Source of the DNA: Diaporthe sp. PMI_573 | Taxonomy: Eukaryota; Ascomycota; Sordariomycetes; Diaporthales; Diaporthaceae | Direction: 5' to 3' | NCBI GenBank assembly: GCA_021399435.1 | Contig: JAJTUP010000024.1 | Location: 682,001-746,000, forward strand | Length of the DNA: 64,000 bases | In this document: positions 63,296-64,000 of the stretch, in pieces | Numbering within the stretch: position 1 is the stretch's first letter | Layout of the letters: each line of letters opens with the position of its first letter | The notes under the pieces: generated by a model | Told to the model about the DNA's origin: nothing | Seen by the model: the letters and a program-made list of their open reading frames with translations, nothing else | The model's database searches: none | Made by a program: the position numbers and the translations under genes

Positions 63296-64000
63296 ATGTT
63301 CTCACGGTCAAGCCTCGCCGCCCTGGCCCTTGCTGCCATGGGCTCGCTCGTCTCAGCCGGGCCCTGCGACATCTACGCGTCCGGAGGCACGCCCTGCGTC
63401 GCCGCGCACAGCACGACCCGCGCCCTGTACAGTTCCTTCTCGGGCTCGCTCTACCAGGTGCGCCGCGGCTCCGACAGCGCCACGTCCAACATTGCCCCGC
63501 TGTCTGCCGGTGGTGTCGCCAACGCCGCCGCCCAGGACTCCTTCTGCTCCGGCACGACCTGCCTGATCACCATCATCTACGACCAGTCGGGCCGCGGGAA
63601 CCATCTCACCCAGGCTCCGCCCGGTGGTTTCCAGGGCCCGGAGGCCAACGGCTACGACAACCTGGCCAGCGCCATCGGCGCACCTGTGACGCTCAATGGC
63701 CAGAAGGCGTACGGTGTCTTCGTGTCTCCCGGAACTGGCTACCGAAACAACGCCGTCAGCGGCACGGCTACAGCTGACGCGGCCGAGGGCATGTACGCCG
63801 TCCTCGACGGCACCCACTACAACAACGGCTGCTGCTTCGACTACGGCAACGCGGAGACGAGCAGCACAGACACCGGCAACGGTCACATGGAGGCCATCTA
63901 CTACGGCACCTGCACCATCTGGGGCACAGGTTCCGGCAGCGGGCCCTGGCTCATGGCGGATCTCGAGAACGGCCTCTTCTCCGGCCAGAGCGCCGGCCAG
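63296..64000 (+). CDS. abfB: Alpha-L-arabinofuranosidase B, GH54, N-terminal part
   Basis: 235 codons are visible, open to the window edge. The ATG at 63296 starts a signal peptide ending near residue 21 (ALAAMGSLVSA). The mature part begins G-P-C-D-I-Y-A-S-G-G-T-P-C-V-A-A-H-S-T-T-R, typical of GH54. A neighbouring Cys pair (179-180, in N-N-G-C-C-F-D-Y) corresponds to the unusual vicinal disulfide of the Aspergillus kawachii enzyme. Glu224 in M-A-D-L-E-N-G-L-F corresponds to its nucleophile Glu221 (offset of three residues in both cases). The acid/base Asp and the C-terminal arabinose-binding domain lie beyond the window. The secreted enzyme removes arabinose side chains from arabinoxylan and arabinan. 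There is no intron in the visible part. Confidence 0.92.
   Translation, partial: MFSRSSLAALALAAMGSLVSAGPCDIYASGGTPCVAAHSTTRALYSSFSGSLYQVRRGSDSATSNIAPLSAGGVANAAAQDSFCSGTTCLITIIYDQSGRGNHLTQAPPGGFQGPEANGYDNLASAIGAPVTLNGQKAYGVFVSPGTGYRNNAVSGTATADAAEGMYAVLDGTHYNNGCCFDYGNAETSSTDTGNGHMEAIYYGTCTIWGTGSGSGPWLMADLENGLFSGQSAGQ

Overview
The window comes from the nuclear genome of a filamentous ascomycete (Pezizomycotina; the gene set suggests Sordariomycetes, but that is inference). Genes carry short GT-AG introns of 55-179 bp. Families include a HET-domain protein, a fungal-type P450, plant cell-wall esterases and glycosidases, and a mitochondrial ribosomal protein. Two AT-rich blocks hold transposons mutated in the way expected of repeat-induced point mutation (RIP): reading frames stay aligned for hundreds of codons but fill with TAG/TAA, as expected from CpA to TpA changes.

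Layout. 1-216: start of a minus-strand gene leaving the window. 1.4-5.3 kb: small transposon block (diverged copia LTR, gypsy gag relic, two copies of a ~520-bp element, one split by a solo LTR). 5.3-12.3 kb: gene-derived DNA with decayed genes (truncated GDSL esterase, broken small secreted protein, GH79 glycosidase pseudogene) and one intact gene, a rhamnogalacturonan acetylesterase. 12.3-40.4 kb: large nested transposon block. A Ty3/gypsy element (13.6-19.6 kb) is interrupted by a solo LTR, a ~520-bp element, a hAT-like MITE and a Ty1/copia element (19.6-27.0 kb). Beyond lie unassigned AT-rich DNA, two more ~520-bp elements, a copia 3' end, a second MITE copy and a pogo-type DNA transposon with mutated catalytic residues. 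40.4-42.5 kb: HET-domain pseudogene with four in-frame stops, next to the block.

42.9-64 kb is ordinary gene space: an intact seven-exon cytochrome P450 (minus), DAHP synthase (plus), a secreted/membrane protein (minus) divergent from mitochondrial ribosomal protein mL50 (plus), a 23-residue metallothionein split by an intron (minus), a GNAT acetyltransferase (plus), an uncharacterised protein (minus), a flavin monooxygenase (minus), and the first 235 codons of a GH54 alpha-L-arabinofuranosidase (plus) running off the right end. There is no operon logic. The rhamnogalacturonan acetylesterase, GH79 relic and GH54 enzyme all act on plant pectin or hemicellulose, fitting a plant-associated lifestyle. 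I saw no convincing new multi-gene system. The strongest new-looking items are the un-mutated short mobile elements with perfect target duplications inside RIP-mutated DNA, the RIP-like decay of the HET gene at the block edge, and the tiny metallothionein.
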